Source of the DNA: Methylovirgula sp. 4M-Z18
Lineage (GTDB): Bacteria > Pseudomonadota > Alphaproteobacteria > Rhizobiales > Beijerinckiaceae
Assembly (NCBI RefSeq): GCF_037890675.1
Contig: NZ_CP149574.1
Location: forward strand, 3,944,874 to 4,008,873
DNA length: 64,000 nt
Direction: 5' to 3'
The stretch's first letter is position 1; each line of letters opens with the position of its first letter. Below, in pieces: positions 25,083 through 35,066 of the stretch. The notes beneath the pieces are model-generated. The model did no database searches, was not told where the DNA came from, and saw only the letters and a program-made list of their open reading frames with translations. Made by a program: the position numbers and the translations under genes.

Positions 25083-26955
25083 CCTCGATATCCTCTTTGT
25101 TGGTCGCCACCGGCAGCGTGAAGCGAAAAACCGTGCCGCCACCAGGATTCGGCTCGGCCCACAAGCGGCCGCCATGCGCCTCGACAATCGTGCGCGATAT
25201 CGACAGGCCGACGCCCATGCCGCGGCTTTTCGTCGTGTTGAACGGCTGGAACAATTTGGCCGCGATCTCCGCCGATACCCCCAGTCCGGTGTCCGCGATA
25301 CCGACCTGCACCGTGCCAGGCGCAGATATGCGCGTCGTAATCTCTAGGTGGCGCGTCTCCATGTCTTGCATGGCCTCGATGCCATTGCGAATCAGGTTGA
25401 GCAAGACCTGCTGAATTTGAATTTTCGCCGCATAGACAATGATCGTGCCGGGGGCGAAGGCATAGGTTACACGCACGCCGGTCTCTTTACTGCCAATCAA
25501 TGCGAGGCTGCTGGCCTCCTCGATCAACTGGGTCAGTTGCTCGAGATTCCGCTGACTTTCGCCCCGCGTCACGAAATCCCGCAATTGGCGAATGATCTGG
25601 CCAGCGCGTAACGCCTGCTCTGCGGCGCGTTCCATGGCCATACGCGCTGTGGCGGACGCCTCATTTTGACCGCCGGCAAGCACCCTCTGACCACCCTTGA
25701 GATAATTGGCAATGGCGGACAGTGGCTGATTGAGCTCATGGGCAAGGGTCGAAGCCATTTCGCCCAAGGCAGTGAAACGCGACATGTGGATCAGTTCGGC
25801 TTGCAAATCCTGGAGCCGGTTTTGCGTCTCCTGCTGTTCTGTCAGGTCGCGAATGAAACCGGTAAAAAGGCGGTGCGCGCCCGAGCGTGCCTCACCAACC
25901 GACAATTCCATCGGGAAAGTGGATCCGTCCTTGCGCTGACCAACGACCACACGGCCAATGCCGATGATTTTCCGGATTCCGGTCGCAAGATAGCGGCCAA
26001 GATAGTCATCGTGCTGGTGGCGGTAGGGTTCCGGCATCAGCATGCTGACATTATGGCCTATCACGTCCTCCGCTGTATAGCCGAACATCCGTTGAGCCGT
26101 CGCGCTAAACGATTGCACCTGGCCGTGCGGTTCGATCACAATCATCGCATCCGGAACCGTATCGAGAATCGAACGCAACTGAGCCTCGCGATCCTCAACC
26201 GCCTCCTGCGCTCTCTTGGCTGCCGTAATATTCCGCGCCACTTTCGAAGCGCCCACCAGACGACCCGCCCGATCCAACAAAGGCGAAACTGCCAGGGAAA
26301 CGTCGATGATCGAGCCATCCTTGTGCCGCCGCTGGCTCTCGAAGCGCTCGACCCTTTCGCCGCGCCTTATTCGGGCAAGAATATCCCTCTCCTCCGCCTC
26401 TCGCCCGGATGGTATCAACAGATCAATGGGCTTGCCGACAATCTCCTTGGCGGCATAGCCAAAAATCGTCTCCGCACCGGCATTCCAGTCGGTGACAATT
26501 CCTTCGAGTGTCTTGGTAATGATCGCGTCGTCCGACGACGCGACGATCGACGCGAGGCGACTTGCGGTGTAATCGGACGTATGGTGCCTTCCCGCCTCGA
26601 TCAGAATACCGCTTGCGCCGTTTGCGTCCAGCCTGCCCCGAACGCGCAACAGCTTATGAGGCTCCACACTTTTGTCGGTGTGAAAATGCAGATCGATCTG
26701 ACCGGATCCGTCCGTCAGATCGTGCAATGCCAATTCGAGCGCCGGCCTGTCTGGCAGCGCGGCACAATGCATAAATGCCGCGCGGCTCACGCGCCCCTCG
26801 ACGACGCCGAGCAAGTGACAGGCTTGAGGTGAAAAGGAAAAAACATCATCGGATTGCTGCCATCGCCAGAGGCCGAGCCGCGCCGCCTCTATTACCTGCC
26901 GAAACGTCTCGGCGGTCTCGATCAATCCTCCTGTCATCCTGTCATCCTGTCCCAT
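25051..26955 (-). CDS. fixL: Oxygen-sensing histidine kinase FixL
   Basis: The 634-residue soluble kinase has an N-terminal PAS-like region (about 15-125), a second PAS (about 135-245) and a third PAS (about 258-375) that is the haem domain. The latter shows [10 protein letters not shown] with the likely proximal haem ligand H315, and [15 protein letters not shown] with R335, equivalent to the oxygen-contacting Arg of Bradyrhizobium FixL. The kinase core follows: H-box [20 protein letters not shown] (H406), N-box [10 protein letters not shown] and G-boxes ADTGLGV and GMGVGLSIS. Classical FixL has about 500 residues, so this one has an extra N-terminal PAS. An alternative start is ATG 26937. 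Confidence 0.93.
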   Translation of the reverse strand: MGQDDRMTGGLIETAETFRQVIEAARLGLWRWQQSDDVFSFSPQACHLLGVVEGRVSRAAFMHCAALPDRPALELALHDLTDGSGQIDLHFHTDKSVEPHKLLRVRGRLDANGASGILIEAGRHHTSDYTASRLASIVASSDDAIITKTLEGIVTDWNAGAETIFGYAAKEIVGKPIDLLIPSGREAEERDILARIRRGERVERFESQRRHKDGSIIDVSLAVSPLLDRAGRLVGASKVARNITAAKRAQEAVEDREAQLRSILDTVPDAMIVIEPHGQVQSFSATAQRMFGYTAEDVIGHNVSMLMPEPYRHQHDDYLGRYLATGIRKIIGIGRVVVGQRKDGSTFPMELSVGEARSGAHRLFTGFIRDLTEQQETQNRLQDLQAELIHMSRFTALGEMASTLAHELNQPLSAIANYLKGGQRVLAGGQNEASATARMAMERAAEQALRAGQIIRQLRDFVTRGESQRNLEQLTQLIEEASSLALIGSKETGVRVTYAFAPGTIIVYAAKIQIQQVLLNLIRNGIEAMQDMETRHLEITTRISAPGTVQVGIADTGLGVSAEIAAKLFQPFNTTKSRGMGVGLSISRTIVEAHGGRLWAEPNPGGGTVFRFTLPVATNKEDIEDGNERRDSSD

Positions 26956-27399
26956 TCAAAGCCAAGAAAACCGGCCCGGACGACAAGTCGGGCGAGGTCG
27001 AGATGATTGGCAATGAGTATATCAGAATTTGATCGGACCAAAGCAATTATGATTTTTGTGTCGCATCCGGCCATGGGCTGACGACGTCAAAGCCAGTTTC
27101 CGCGTCTCATAATAACATGCTTGATCCCGACAGATCGGCCGGGGCTACTCCGTGATCAAGCGATTGACAAATTTGCCGTATTTCTCGCGAAGATCCGTCA
27201 CATATGTCCTGCGGATCGCCAAATTGCGGGTTGTCTTTTCGTCGCTCAGGCCAGAGGTCCATCAAGGTCGCCAATGTCAATCGGCGCAAATTGCGCAAGC
27301 GGTCAGCAGCGCGTCCCGCCGGCTCGCGTCTCGAAACCTCTTCCACGCCGGCCTCCCTCGAACTCGTTCCATGACGTTTCTGGTGCATCAGAATCGCAG

Positions 27400-27516
27400 T
27401 TTCCCATGCGGCGCGATCCTCCCACAAAGACCGATAGGGGAGGCTTGGAATATCGCTCATGCGAATGCCGGCACAAACGACACGCCCACCCTTCCGCCCC
27501 ATCTGTGCTTTAGCTT
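27400..27516 (-). pseudogene. Zinc alcohol dehydrogenase fragment (a)
   Basis: The segment reading RKGGRVVCAGIRMSDIPSLP followed by YRSLWEDR matches the region after the coenzyme-binding fold in zinc-dependent alcohol dehydrogenases, where a strand (GGRVVCAGI) leads to an IPxxPYxxLWEER loop. Similarity stops soon after. The rest of the gene on both sides is absent. It lies head to head with a universal stress relic at 27544. A second fragment of the same enzyme type lies at 34920-35058, also beside a universal stress gene. Confidence 0.6.
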
Positions 27517-27543
27517 CCCGATAGTGCTACCTTTGCTTTCGAA

Positions 27544-27930
27544 GTGAAAACCATCCTCCTTGCCTGGGATTCGCGCATCGAAGTAACCTGGGCAGCACGC
27601 GCGGCTCCTCCCTTCTTGAAAGGCGCGCGGACGATCCACATCGCCTCGGAGAATCCTGAGCCGCAGATCGACGAGTGCGACCTTGGTCGGGGAACCAATA
27701 TTGCGACCTATCTCACGCGGCACAACGTTTCGGTTACGATCGGCGAATTGCCCACCATGGGCTGGAGCGTTGCCCACGTCCTAATTTGTCATGCCAAGGA
27801 GATTGCGACCGATCTCATCGTGATGGGAGCCTACGACCACTCGCGCCGGCGGAAAAGAATTTTTACCGACGTCACCAAGGCGATGCTCAAAGAAATGCCA
27901 GCTTCTCTTCGTTGCCGACTAGCTGTGTGA
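27544..27930 (+). pseudogene. Universal stress protein, C-terminal half only
   Basis: The frame matches only the second domain of the tandem Usp at 33881-34717: KTILLAWDSRIEVTWAARAA, DLGRGTNIATYLTRHNVSVT and DLIVMGAYDHSRRRKRIFTD. The first domain is missing, and after TKAMLKEMP the ending no longer fits the family, so a small indel near 27895 is likely. It could in principle be a one-domain Usp, but the start falls exactly at the inter-domain junction, suggesting a fragment. Confidence 0.65.
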
Positions 27931-28023
27931 GCAGGTGCGGTTGGGCCTAGAGCCCCGACATTATCATATAAGAGCGATCATGGCGCGATTCTCCTCCGAA
28001 CCAAGCACGTACACTCGGCGGGC

Positions 28024-28037
28024 TTGACGTAAGTCAA
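28024..28037 (+). promoter_or_regulatory. FixK/FNR-like palindrome, 8/10
   Basis: TTGACgtaaGTCAA keeps perfect symmetry and the TTGA-N6-TCAA core accepted by FixK-type proteins. It lies 57 bases before the NRAMP-like gene; GATATC at 28062-28067 is a possible -10, slightly further than usual. Confidence 0.5.
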
Positions 28038-28093
28038 GGCAAAGACGGGGATTCTCGCGACGATATCTCGCAGTTTCATTTGGGAGTCGATTC

Positions 28094-29410
28094 ATGCACC
28101 CCATCGCAAGCGAGCCTCGACCATCGGTTCCGACCAGGATGCTGCGCATCGCGTGGCAGCGCCTCAAAGAGCACCCTCTGAGACACGTCGGCCCGGGACT
28201 CATCACAGGCGTTGCCGATGACGATCCGAGCGGCATTGCGACCTATTCTCAGGCCGGCGCGCAATTTGGCTTGAATATGCTGTGGACCATGCCGCTGGCA
28301 TTCCCGCTGATGGCTGCCATTCAGTTGATGTGCGCACATATCGGCCGAGTCACCGGGAAAGGCCTTGCGGCCAATATCAAGGAAGCCTTCCCACCTTACG
28401 TTCTACAAATCGCGGTCTTTCTTCTGGTTATCGCCAACACCCTCAATATTGCGGCCGATGTCGCAGCGATGGGCGAGGTTGCCGAACTCGTGAGCGGCAT
28501 TAACCGTCATACGATGACATTGGCCTTCGTCCTCCTCACTCTGGGTTTGCAAATTTTTGTCCCCTATCATCGTTATGTATGGTTCCTGAAATGGCTGACG
28601 CTTTCGTTGCTAGCCTATGTTGCGGTGCTCTTTACGGTGCATGTTCCCTGGGGCGATGTCGCGGCCCGCTCGCTCTGGCCGCACATCGCATTCGACACAA
28701 CGACAGCCACGGTGGTTGTGGGCGTTTTTGGCACCACCATCAGCCCGTATCTGTTCTTCTGGCAGGCGTCAGAAGAGGTCGAGGACATGCGCAACCACAA
28801 TAACGCCAAGTCATTGCTGCAAAATGAGAACGCAGCACGAGGTGAATTGGATCGCATCTCCTGGGATACTTGGAGCGGTATGTTTTATTCCGACATAACG
28901 GCCTATTTCATCATCCTGGCAACTGCCGTCACATTAAACGTCGCCGGTGTAACGGATATAGAGACGGCGGCCCAGGCCGCGAGCGCATTGCGCCCGCTCG
29001 CGGGTGAGTTCACCTATTTGCTTTTCGCGCTCGGCATCTTGGGTGTTGGCCTGATCGGTGTGCCCGTGCTCGCCGGCTCTGCTGCCTATGCCCTGAGCGA
29101 GGCCATGGATTGGCAATGGGGTCTCGAACGCAAGGCCAAAGATGCGCGCGGCTTTTATGGCGTTATTGCGGTCAGTGTACTTGTTGGTCTGGTGATCCAA
29201 TATTCACCGATCAATCCGATGCGGGCCCTGTTTTGGAGCGCCGTGATCAACGGCGTGGTTGCGGTGCCGTTGATGGCGGTGATCATCGTCCTGGCATGCC
29301 GCAAATCAGTCATGGGCAAATATACCGAAAAGATGCCAATCGTCGTGCTTGGGTGGATCGGAACGCTTGTTATGGGCGCAGCTGCGATCATGATGTTTAT
29401 ACCAAGTTGA
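28094..29410 (+). CDS. NRAMP-superfamily metal transporter, divergent
   Basis: The 438-residue membrane protein has about 11 helices and the general NRAMP layout, beginning HVGPGLITGVADDDPSGIAT at residues 31-50. In canonical Mn/Fe NRAMPs helix 1 carries DPGN and helix 6 carries MPH; here helix 1 has D44-P-S-G and the helix 6 region reads TTISPYLFFWQASEEV, so the metal-coordinating Met is absent. Such changes occur in NRAMP-related proteins of different specificity, so the substrate may not be Mn2+ or Fe2+. A FixK-like palindrome lies upstream. It is a single-gene unit. Confidence 0.85.
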   Translation: MHPIASEPRPSVPTRMLRIAWQRLKEHPLRHVGPGLITGVADDDPSGIATYSQAGAQFGLNMLWTMPLAFPLMAAIQLMCAHIGRVTGKGLAANIKEAFPPYVLQIAVFLLVIANTLNIAADVAAMGEVAELVSGINRHTMTLAFVLLTLGLQIFVPYHRYVWFLKWLTLSLLAYVAVLFTVHVPWGDVAARSLWPHIAFDTTTATVVVGVFGTTISPYLFFWQASEEVEDMRNHNNAKSLLQNENAARGELDRISWDTWSGMFYSDITAYFIILATAVTLNVAGVTDIETAAQAASALRPLAGEFTYLLFALGILGVGLIGVPVLAGSAAYALSEAMDWQWGLERKAKDARGFYGVIAVSVLVGLVIQYSPINPMRALFWSAVINGVVAVPLMAVIIVLACRKSVMGKYTEKMPIVVLGWIGTLVMGAAAIMMFIPS

Positions 29411-29888
29411 ATATCTGTGAACTCCAAGCTATTCGCGGCACAGCACGAATAGGCATCAAGACGCACTTGCGGATGCGGGCAAGAGTGCACTACGGATGCG
29501 AGACAATCCCGAGAGATTGCCTCTTCGGAAGAGGCATGCTGAGGTACGAAACACATCCTAGCGACCCGCTTAACAGCCCCCAAGCGCTATCGCGTCACGC
29601 GAGTCTCCATACATTTTGTCACTGAAGACAATACAGCTAGTCTCGACGGGGAGAAAGATCGCTGCGACGCGCGCCTCTATATGACCTCGCGATTGTGAGC
29701 GACGGGAAAATATGAAAGGCCATACTGGACTCGATCACCTTCCATTGGAAGATGACCGAAATTTGATTGCGAACCGGCCTCCGCGTCGCCCTGACGGCCA
29801 GGCGAATACGTCGCCACTATAGCACTGCTGGGGCTGTCCTCGCGCCCGCTCGATTGCGGCTGAGCGGCCCTTGCGCCTTCCCACATCC
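29411..29888. other. Intergenic stretch without a recognisable gene
   Basis: This lies between two genes that converge (NRAMP-like and ftsH). No frame resembles a known family, and I see no clear terminator hairpin. Confidence 0.35.
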
Positions 29889-31763
29889 CTATGAAGCGAC
29901 GCGCAGGGGCACAGGATCTATCGTGGAACCAGCATCGGGCGCGACTGGCGTGAGCCTCTGCAAGGGTTTAAATTCTGCGGGCGTCAGTGTTTCCTTTTCC
30001 AGCAGTATCGCGCTGCCTCTATCGAGATCATCCCGTCTGCGCTCGAGGATCTCTCTGGCACATTTGCTGGCGTCATCGATCAAGCGTCGTACGCCAAGAT
30101 CGATTTCGCGGCCCGTCAGCTCAGCCGCATTGTATAGATTGTCCCTGGACAGCCCGATGAAACCTTGAGACGGCGCGGTATAGGTCCGATCCCCCACAAC
30201 TTTGTCCATGCCGTATTTGACGACCATATCAAGGGCAAGCTCGGTCGCTCGCTGTAGATCGTCGGCGGCTCCAGTGGAGATGTCGCCGTCGAAGATCAGC
30301 CTCTCGGCAGCCCTGCCGCCCATCAGCACGGCTAAGCGATTCACAAGCTCGCTCTCAGTCAGAAGAAAGCGGTCTTCGGTTGGACGCTGCATTGTGTATC
30401 CCAGCGCACCAATCCCGCGCGGCACGATCGAGACCTTTTGGACCGGATCCACGCCAGACAGGCTTGCGGCCACGAGGGCATGCCCCATCTCGTGATAGGC
30501 AACACGCCGCCGCTCCTCCTTGCCAAGAACGCGGCTCTTTTTCTCCGCTCCCGCAACCAAACGCTCAATCGCGGCCATGAAATCCGCCAGAGCGACCGCA
30601 TCGGCATCGCGGCGAGTGGCCGCAATGGCAGCCTCGTTTATCAGGTTAGCGATATCCGCGCCTGTAAAGCCAATCGTCATGCCGGCAATCTGTTCAAAGT
30701 CCACATCTGACGCCAGGCGCAACTTATGGGCATGGACTTTAAGAATGGCAAGCCTGCCTGCTTGGTCTGGCCGATCGACCAGCACTTGCCGGTCGAACCG
30801 ACCCGATCGCAACAGCGCGGGGTCGAGCACGTCGGGTCGATTGGTGGCCGCAAGCAGGATCACACCCGAACTCGGGTCGAAACCGTCGAGCTCGGAGAGG
30901 AGTTGGTCGAGGGTCTGTTCCTTTTCGTCCTGGCCGCCAAAGCCGCCCGACGCTCGGCTGCGGCCGAGCGCATCAAGCTCGTCGATAAAGATGATGCACG
31001 GCGCAGCTTTGCGTGCCTGTTCGAAAAGGTCGCGGACACGCGCCGCGCCTACCCCGACGAACATCTCCACGAATTCCGATCCCGAGATCGAAAAGAAGGG
31101 TACCCCTGCCTCGCCCGCCACCGCCCTCGCGATGAGCGTCTTACCCGTCCCAGGAGGCCCAACGAGGAGCGTGCCCTTCGGCGCTCTCGCGCCGAGCCGG
31201 CCAAATTTCTTAGGATCTTTAAGGAAAGTGACAATTTCCTGGAGTTCGAACTTTGCCTCGTCCACGCCCGCAACATCGGCGAAGGTCACCTTCGTGTCCG
31301 CCTCCATGTAGACCTTCGCGTGCGATTTTCCGATCGTCATCAGGCCTCCGAAACCCTGGCGCCCCGCCATGCCGCGGATGAGAAAGGCCCAGATGAAATA
31401 GAAGAACACGAACGGTGCGATCCAGGAAAGCAGAGTCATTAGCAGACCGCCGGACGGCACTCCGTTAACGGTCACACCATGCGCGCCAAGCTTGTCGGCG
31501 AGTTGGGCATCTACACGATCGGTAATGAAGAGCTTGTTCCCGCTCGGCATCGGGTCTTTGAGCACCCCTTCGATGCGGTCCGCGCCTACCGAGACTTCCG
31601 CGACCTTGTTCTGCGTCACCAGCTCGTCGAACTGGCTGAAGGGGATGGTCTCGACTCGATTGGACTGCGTCCATGCCCATTGCAGCAGGAGCCCGCCAGC
31701 AAGAGCCGCCCCGATGTATAGGACCGGGCCGTATTGCTTCCAATTGGAAGATGGTTTGGCCAT
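29889..31763 (-). CDS. ftsH: ATP-dependent zinc metalloprotease FtsH, accessory copy
   Basis: The 624-residue protein is a complete FtsH: two membrane helices (about 13-30 and 105-130) around a short periplasmic domain, an AAA+ module with Walker A GPPGTGKT (202-209), Walker [12 protein letters not shown] (256-266) and the SRH region [20 protein letters not shown], then the M41 protease with zinc site HEMGH (424-428). FtsH degrades damaged membrane and regulatory proteins. It has its own promoter region, with only a weak FixK-like site, and lies among other stress genes. Its position away from tilS/hflKC-type neighbours suggests an accessory copy rather than the housekeeping one. Confidence 0.93.
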   Translation of the reverse strand: MAKPSSNWKQYGPVLYIGAALAGGLLLQWAWTQSNRVETIPFSQFDELVTQNKVAEVSVGADRIEGVLKDPMPSGNKLFITDRVDAQLADKLGAHGVTVNGVPSGGLLMTLLSWIAPFVFFYFIWAFLIRGMAGRQGFGGLMTIGKSHAKVYMEADTKVTFADVAGVDEAKFELQEIVTFLKDPKKFGRLGARAPKGTLLVGPPGTGKTLIARAVAGEAGVPFFSISGSEFVEMFVGVGAARVRDLFEQARKAAPCIIFIDELDALGRSRASGGFGGQDEKEQTLDQLLSELDGFDPSSGVILLAATNRPDVLDPALLRSGRFDRQVLVDRPDQAGRLAILKVHAHKLRLASDVDFEQIAGMTIGFTGADIANLINEAAIAATRRDADAVALADFMAAIERLVAGAEKKSRVLGKEERRRVAYHEMGHALVAASLSGVDPVQKVSIVPRGIGALGYTMQRPTEDRFLLTESELVNRLAVLMGGRAAERLIFDGDISTGAADDLQRATELALDMVVKYGMDKVVGDRTYTAPSQGFIGLSRDNLYNAAELTGREIDLGVRRLIDDASKCAREILERRRDDLDRGSAILLEKETLTPAEFKPLQRLTPVAPDAGSTIDPVPLRVAS

Positions 31764-32080
31764 AGGTTATTAACTCCCGTCAGAGTGCCTGCCTAACGAA
31801 CGGAAGATGTCCGCTTCATCGTGGCCCTTGCGCTGGCTCTGCAGCATTTCTCGACATCGGTAGGCTATCGGTCCCGATCCCGGCCGCTTTGATCTGCCGC
31901 AATCCCAATCGGCCGTCACCCTCACGAACGCCTTCTTCCCTCTCGCTTCCCGGCCCGAAAACGGACGTCGGACTGCGGCTATGCAATCGATGTTTCGAAG
32001 GCCCGCCTCCTCGCCGTTTCCGCACGAATGCAGCGATCCAGGATCGAGAAAGGGCCGCGCGATATTGTCGCGAGTGCCAC
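31764..32080. other. Upstream region of ftsH, no gene seen
   Basis: Apart from a weak FixK-like site at 31889 I see no gene or clear regulatory element in this stretch. Confidence 0.35.
31889..31902 (-). promoter_or_regulatory. Weak FixK/FNR-like site, 8/10
   Basis: TTGATctgcCGCAA lies upstream of ftsH. TAGCCT at 31867-31862 is at the right distance but is a poor -10. Confidence 0.2.
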
Positions 32081-33599
32081 CTAGAACGATTGCCAGAAGG
32101 GCTTTTGCCGAAGCACCAACTCCTGCGCGATCTCGGCGGCTTTCAGAAGATGCCGACGCGATGCCTTGCCTTTGATGATCGCACTGGGCGTAATGTCTCC
32201 ATTCATTGTGTGTAGGCGCTCCCTAAGCGATACGACATCATTGAGCTTACCCAAATAATCCTGAAGCGACCCGAGGTGGGCGCTCAGATGTTCGCATTGT
32301 TCGGTATGTGCCGCTCCAGGAAAAGCGTTACCGACGAACTCGCATGCATATCGAAGCGTTTTCGCTTGAATACGGAGACAATGCCGCTCTTGTTCACTCA
32401 AGTGCGATACTGGGGCGAATTCGTTCAGCTTCTTCCATCGTTTTGTCAAAATGTCTGACACAATAGTACGAGTGGGGCGCCTCGCAGCGTCGACATGCGC
32501 TTGCTTGCTTGTTTGTGTTTCGACCGCATATGATAGTCTCCAGAAGTGCGATCATCCGGGCCCAAAAGCGCCTGGAGCATAGCAACTCAACGACTTTCCG
32601 ATAAGCCGCCTTGCGGTCCCGACAAAGACCATTGAGAATGGCCCCCGTATCGGACTGTTTGCTCTTGTTGAGCGCTTCGATGGCGACGTCGAGATCCCGG
32701 GCTTCGCCAAGTCGCCTAAATGCTCGTTTTATCTCTGCTCGGCTCTTGCCTTTGCGCATTTTTGGCAACCATTTCTTGCACAATGACATGAGCGAAAGAA
32801 GCCGTCTTAATGCCACACGCATCTGATGTACACCTTCGGCGGAATGCCGCTCCGAAAACAACGCTTCGTTCGCCGCGAAATAACTGATGCAGTGCAGTGC
32901 GTTGGTCCGAACAGCATCTTCGAACGCCACGTCTGCGTCGAGCGTGATCGCGGGAGGTTTCCAAAACGTCGACGTTCCTCCCCGACGCAGACGATAACCG
33001 CGCTCGGCTTTGCTGGTGGTCGCGATCTCCAGGCACGCAACCTTCGCAAGCGCTCTTGCGAGATCAAACGCATCGGCAATCGCGCCGTGCCGTAATTCAA
33101 TCTCCAGTTCGCGGATTGGTTGGCGCTTGCCCCCGGCTTGAATAATTCCCTCGTCGAGGGAGGCAATGATATCACTGCCGTTCCAATGAAGAGTCCAATT
33201 TGTACGCTCTACGTCAACGCAAAAGACGGCTTTCAGCTTATCATCAATGTGTTTTGCCAGCCTCGCCGGGCAATGACGGCGTACGTGATCCAGATCAAGT
33301 ATTGGCCGCGGCACTCGGATCTCATACTCGCGGCGCAGGAATAGACTGGCGAACGCCGGAGACTCATACTTCAGTGTCTGCACGATCCGGTGAGCAGATT
33401 TACGCAGGCGAAGCGAAACGCCTGCTTTGTGAAGCAAGTGGTCGGAAGTGTCGAAATAAGTCGATTGAAGAACTTCCTTTCGCCATGACAGTGGTGTGAG
33501 GATTGACCGGGCGCGGATATTGGCAACGTCATCAGCCGTGAGTCTGAATTTTAGCTCGCTTTCCTGGGAAGTTATTGCCCGCGCGTTTCCGATGTCCAC
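32081..33599 (-). pseudogene. CYTH-CHAD protein, frameshifted at a GCTT repeat
   Basis: The first frame (GTG 33599, after GGAG) encodes an N-terminal CYTH domain with ESELKFRL (the ExExK tunnel motif in variant form), YFDTSDHLLHKAGVSLRLRK and RELEIELRHG, then most of a CHAD domain (GVHQMRVALRRLLSLM, EARDLDVAIEAL). It stops at 32394. The end of the CHAD domain continues in another frame from about 32490 (ARRPTRTIVSDILTKRWKKL, HCLRIQAKTLRYACEFVG) to 32081. The switch coincides with (GCTT)3 at 32499-32510; removing one unit restores a single frame. CYTH-CHAD proteins bind or hydrolyse inorganic triphosphate/polyphosphate. It may be a pseudogene, a reversible off-state, or a sequence error. Confidence 0.82.
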
Positions 33600-33880
33600 G
33601 TAGGTTCTCCATCCATTTCGCAGCTGACCGGTGGCGCCCCAAACACCTCCAAAAGTCGCCTGCGGCTCGGCTGGCACTCGACAACCATGATAGCGGGACC
33701 GCGATGGCTCACTCATGTCTTAAGACACGGTGGAAGGCCAATGCCTCAATCTGCGTAACCGGTATGGGCATACTCGCGCGAAGACTCAGGCCGGCAAGCA
33801 CTCCGCGCAACCAATGCATCGCAATGTGGCAATGCTTTCTACGTCGCCTCCCGAATCACGGCGGATCCCCAGACTGCGAC

Positions 33881-34717
33881 TCAATGTGCCAAATATACTG
33901 GCACAGGCGCATCCGTAAGCATGGCTTGCGTCACCCCGCCGAAAATCCGTTCCCGCCACCGCGAATGGCCATAGGCTCCCATCACGATCATGTCGGCAGC
34001 AACATCCGTCGCATGCTGTTTCAATACGTCGGCGACACAGCTACCGGCGCTTGGTAGACGTTCAACGATTGCAGTAACACCATGTCGCGCCAAATAGGCA
34101 CCGACGTCGGCCCCTGGTTCGGCACCGTTGATGTGATAGAACGCATCCGGATCAACCATGGTGACATGCACTTTCTGCGCTTTTCGCAATAGACCAAGGC
34201 TCGCATGTACGGCTCGACTGGCCTCAACGCTCGAATCCCAGGCGAGTACAATCGTGCGGGGTTGTAATGTGGTTGTCGCTGTCCTCTGACTCAGGAGCAA
34301 GGGTACAGAAGAGTCAAACAACGCACCAATAATCGCTCGCAATCGCACATCCTCATGGTTTTGCAGATCAGATCCGATCAGCACGAGATCGGCATAGCAG
34401 GCGCGTTGACCGATGGTTTCGGCCGCCCGCGCCATTTCGACATATTCGCCCTCAACGTCACTTGATAGATCTTCTCGGGCCAGAAGTGTACGAACCTGTG
34501 CACCCCTTTGATGAAGGGTTGCAACGTCATTCTCCAAGGCATCGACCCACAGGCTTGAACCCGATATCCCAAAGTCGGCCATCGGCGGTGACGGCGCCAA
34601 CGCTATGATCAACAGGCTCAAATGCGCATTGACTGACTGGCACAATGCGATTGCGGCGCGAATGTCATCGTCAGACTGACCCGCTGCGATAACAGAGAGG
34701 ATGGATTTGATCGTCAT
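33881..34717 (-). CDS. Universal stress protein, tandem UspA domains
   Basis: From ATG 34717 the product has 278 residues, starting TIKSILSVIAAGQSDDDIRA, the usual first strand of a Usp. The second domain begins PRTIVLAWDSSVEASRAVHA and ends with the ATP-binding loop GAYGHSRWRERIFGGVTQAM. A longer frame up to 34912 adds a basic, low-complexity N-terminus without support. The protein is intact, unlike the fragment at 27544 which matches its second domain. An alcohol-dehydrogenase fragment lies upstream. No FixK box was seen at its promoter. Confidence 0.85.
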   Translation of the reverse strand: MTIKSILSVIAAGQSDDDIRAAIALCQSVNAHLSLLIIALAPSPPMADFGISGSSLWVDALENDVATLHQRGAQVRTLLAREDLSSDVEGEYVEMARAAETIGQRACYADLVLIGSDLQNHEDVRLRAIIGALFDSSVPLLLSQRTATTTLQPRTIVLAWDSSVEASRAVHASLGLLRKAQKVHVTMVDPDAFYHINGAEPGADVGAYLARHGVTAIVERLPSAGSCVADVLKQHATDVAADMIVMGAYGHSRWRERIFGGVTQAMLTDAPVPVYLAH

Positions 34718-34919
34718 GGTCAAGCTCACAGAATTGCGACGAGCTTTTTTAAGGCAAGCGCGACGACGCGCCTTGCGTTGAATCAAAATGCCGTCGATTT
34801 TCGGCATTGGTACGACCCTGTGGTCCCTTGAGCCGTTTACAGCAAGCAAGGATAGCCGCACCGACCCTTGTCCGCCACGCAGATCGGCCGCGGTCTCCTT
34901 GACGTTTTGCAATGGAAAG

Positions 34920-35058
34920 ACATTGCATGGGTCGCAACCTCAAACCGAGGCGCGACGCGAAGGAATTCCACCCCATTTTCGCGCGTCAGATTGGTCACCG
35001 AAACATTTTGCTGCTCCTCCCACAACACATCATAGGGAAACTTCGGAACCTCTGCCAT
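34920..35058 (-). pseudogene. Zinc alcohol dehydrogenase fragment (b)
   Basis: AEVPKFPYDVLWEEQQNVSV followed by TNLTRENGVEFLRVAPRFEV matches the late coenzyme-domain region of zinc-dependent alcohol dehydrogenases (compare IPSFPYxxLWEERxxxSVANLTR in intact enzymes). The C-terminal 30-40 residues and everything before are missing. It overlaps in family position with fragment (a) at 27400, so there have been at least two copies. Confidence 0.6.
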
Positions 35059-35066
35059 GCCCTCGT

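Noticed and set aside
25666-26832. A 388-codon frame antisense to fixL
   Set aside because: It is a mirror of high-GC codon use in fixL, without ribosome site or family resemblance.
27107-27502. A complete 131-residue gene
   Set aside because: Only its first 35 or so residues match a family (zinc alcohol dehydrogenase); the rest looks non-coding, so only the fragment is kept.
34765-34800. TTGATTCAA upstream of the Usp gene at 33881-34717 as a FixK site
   Set aside because: Half sites overlap; the 4-base spacer is missing.
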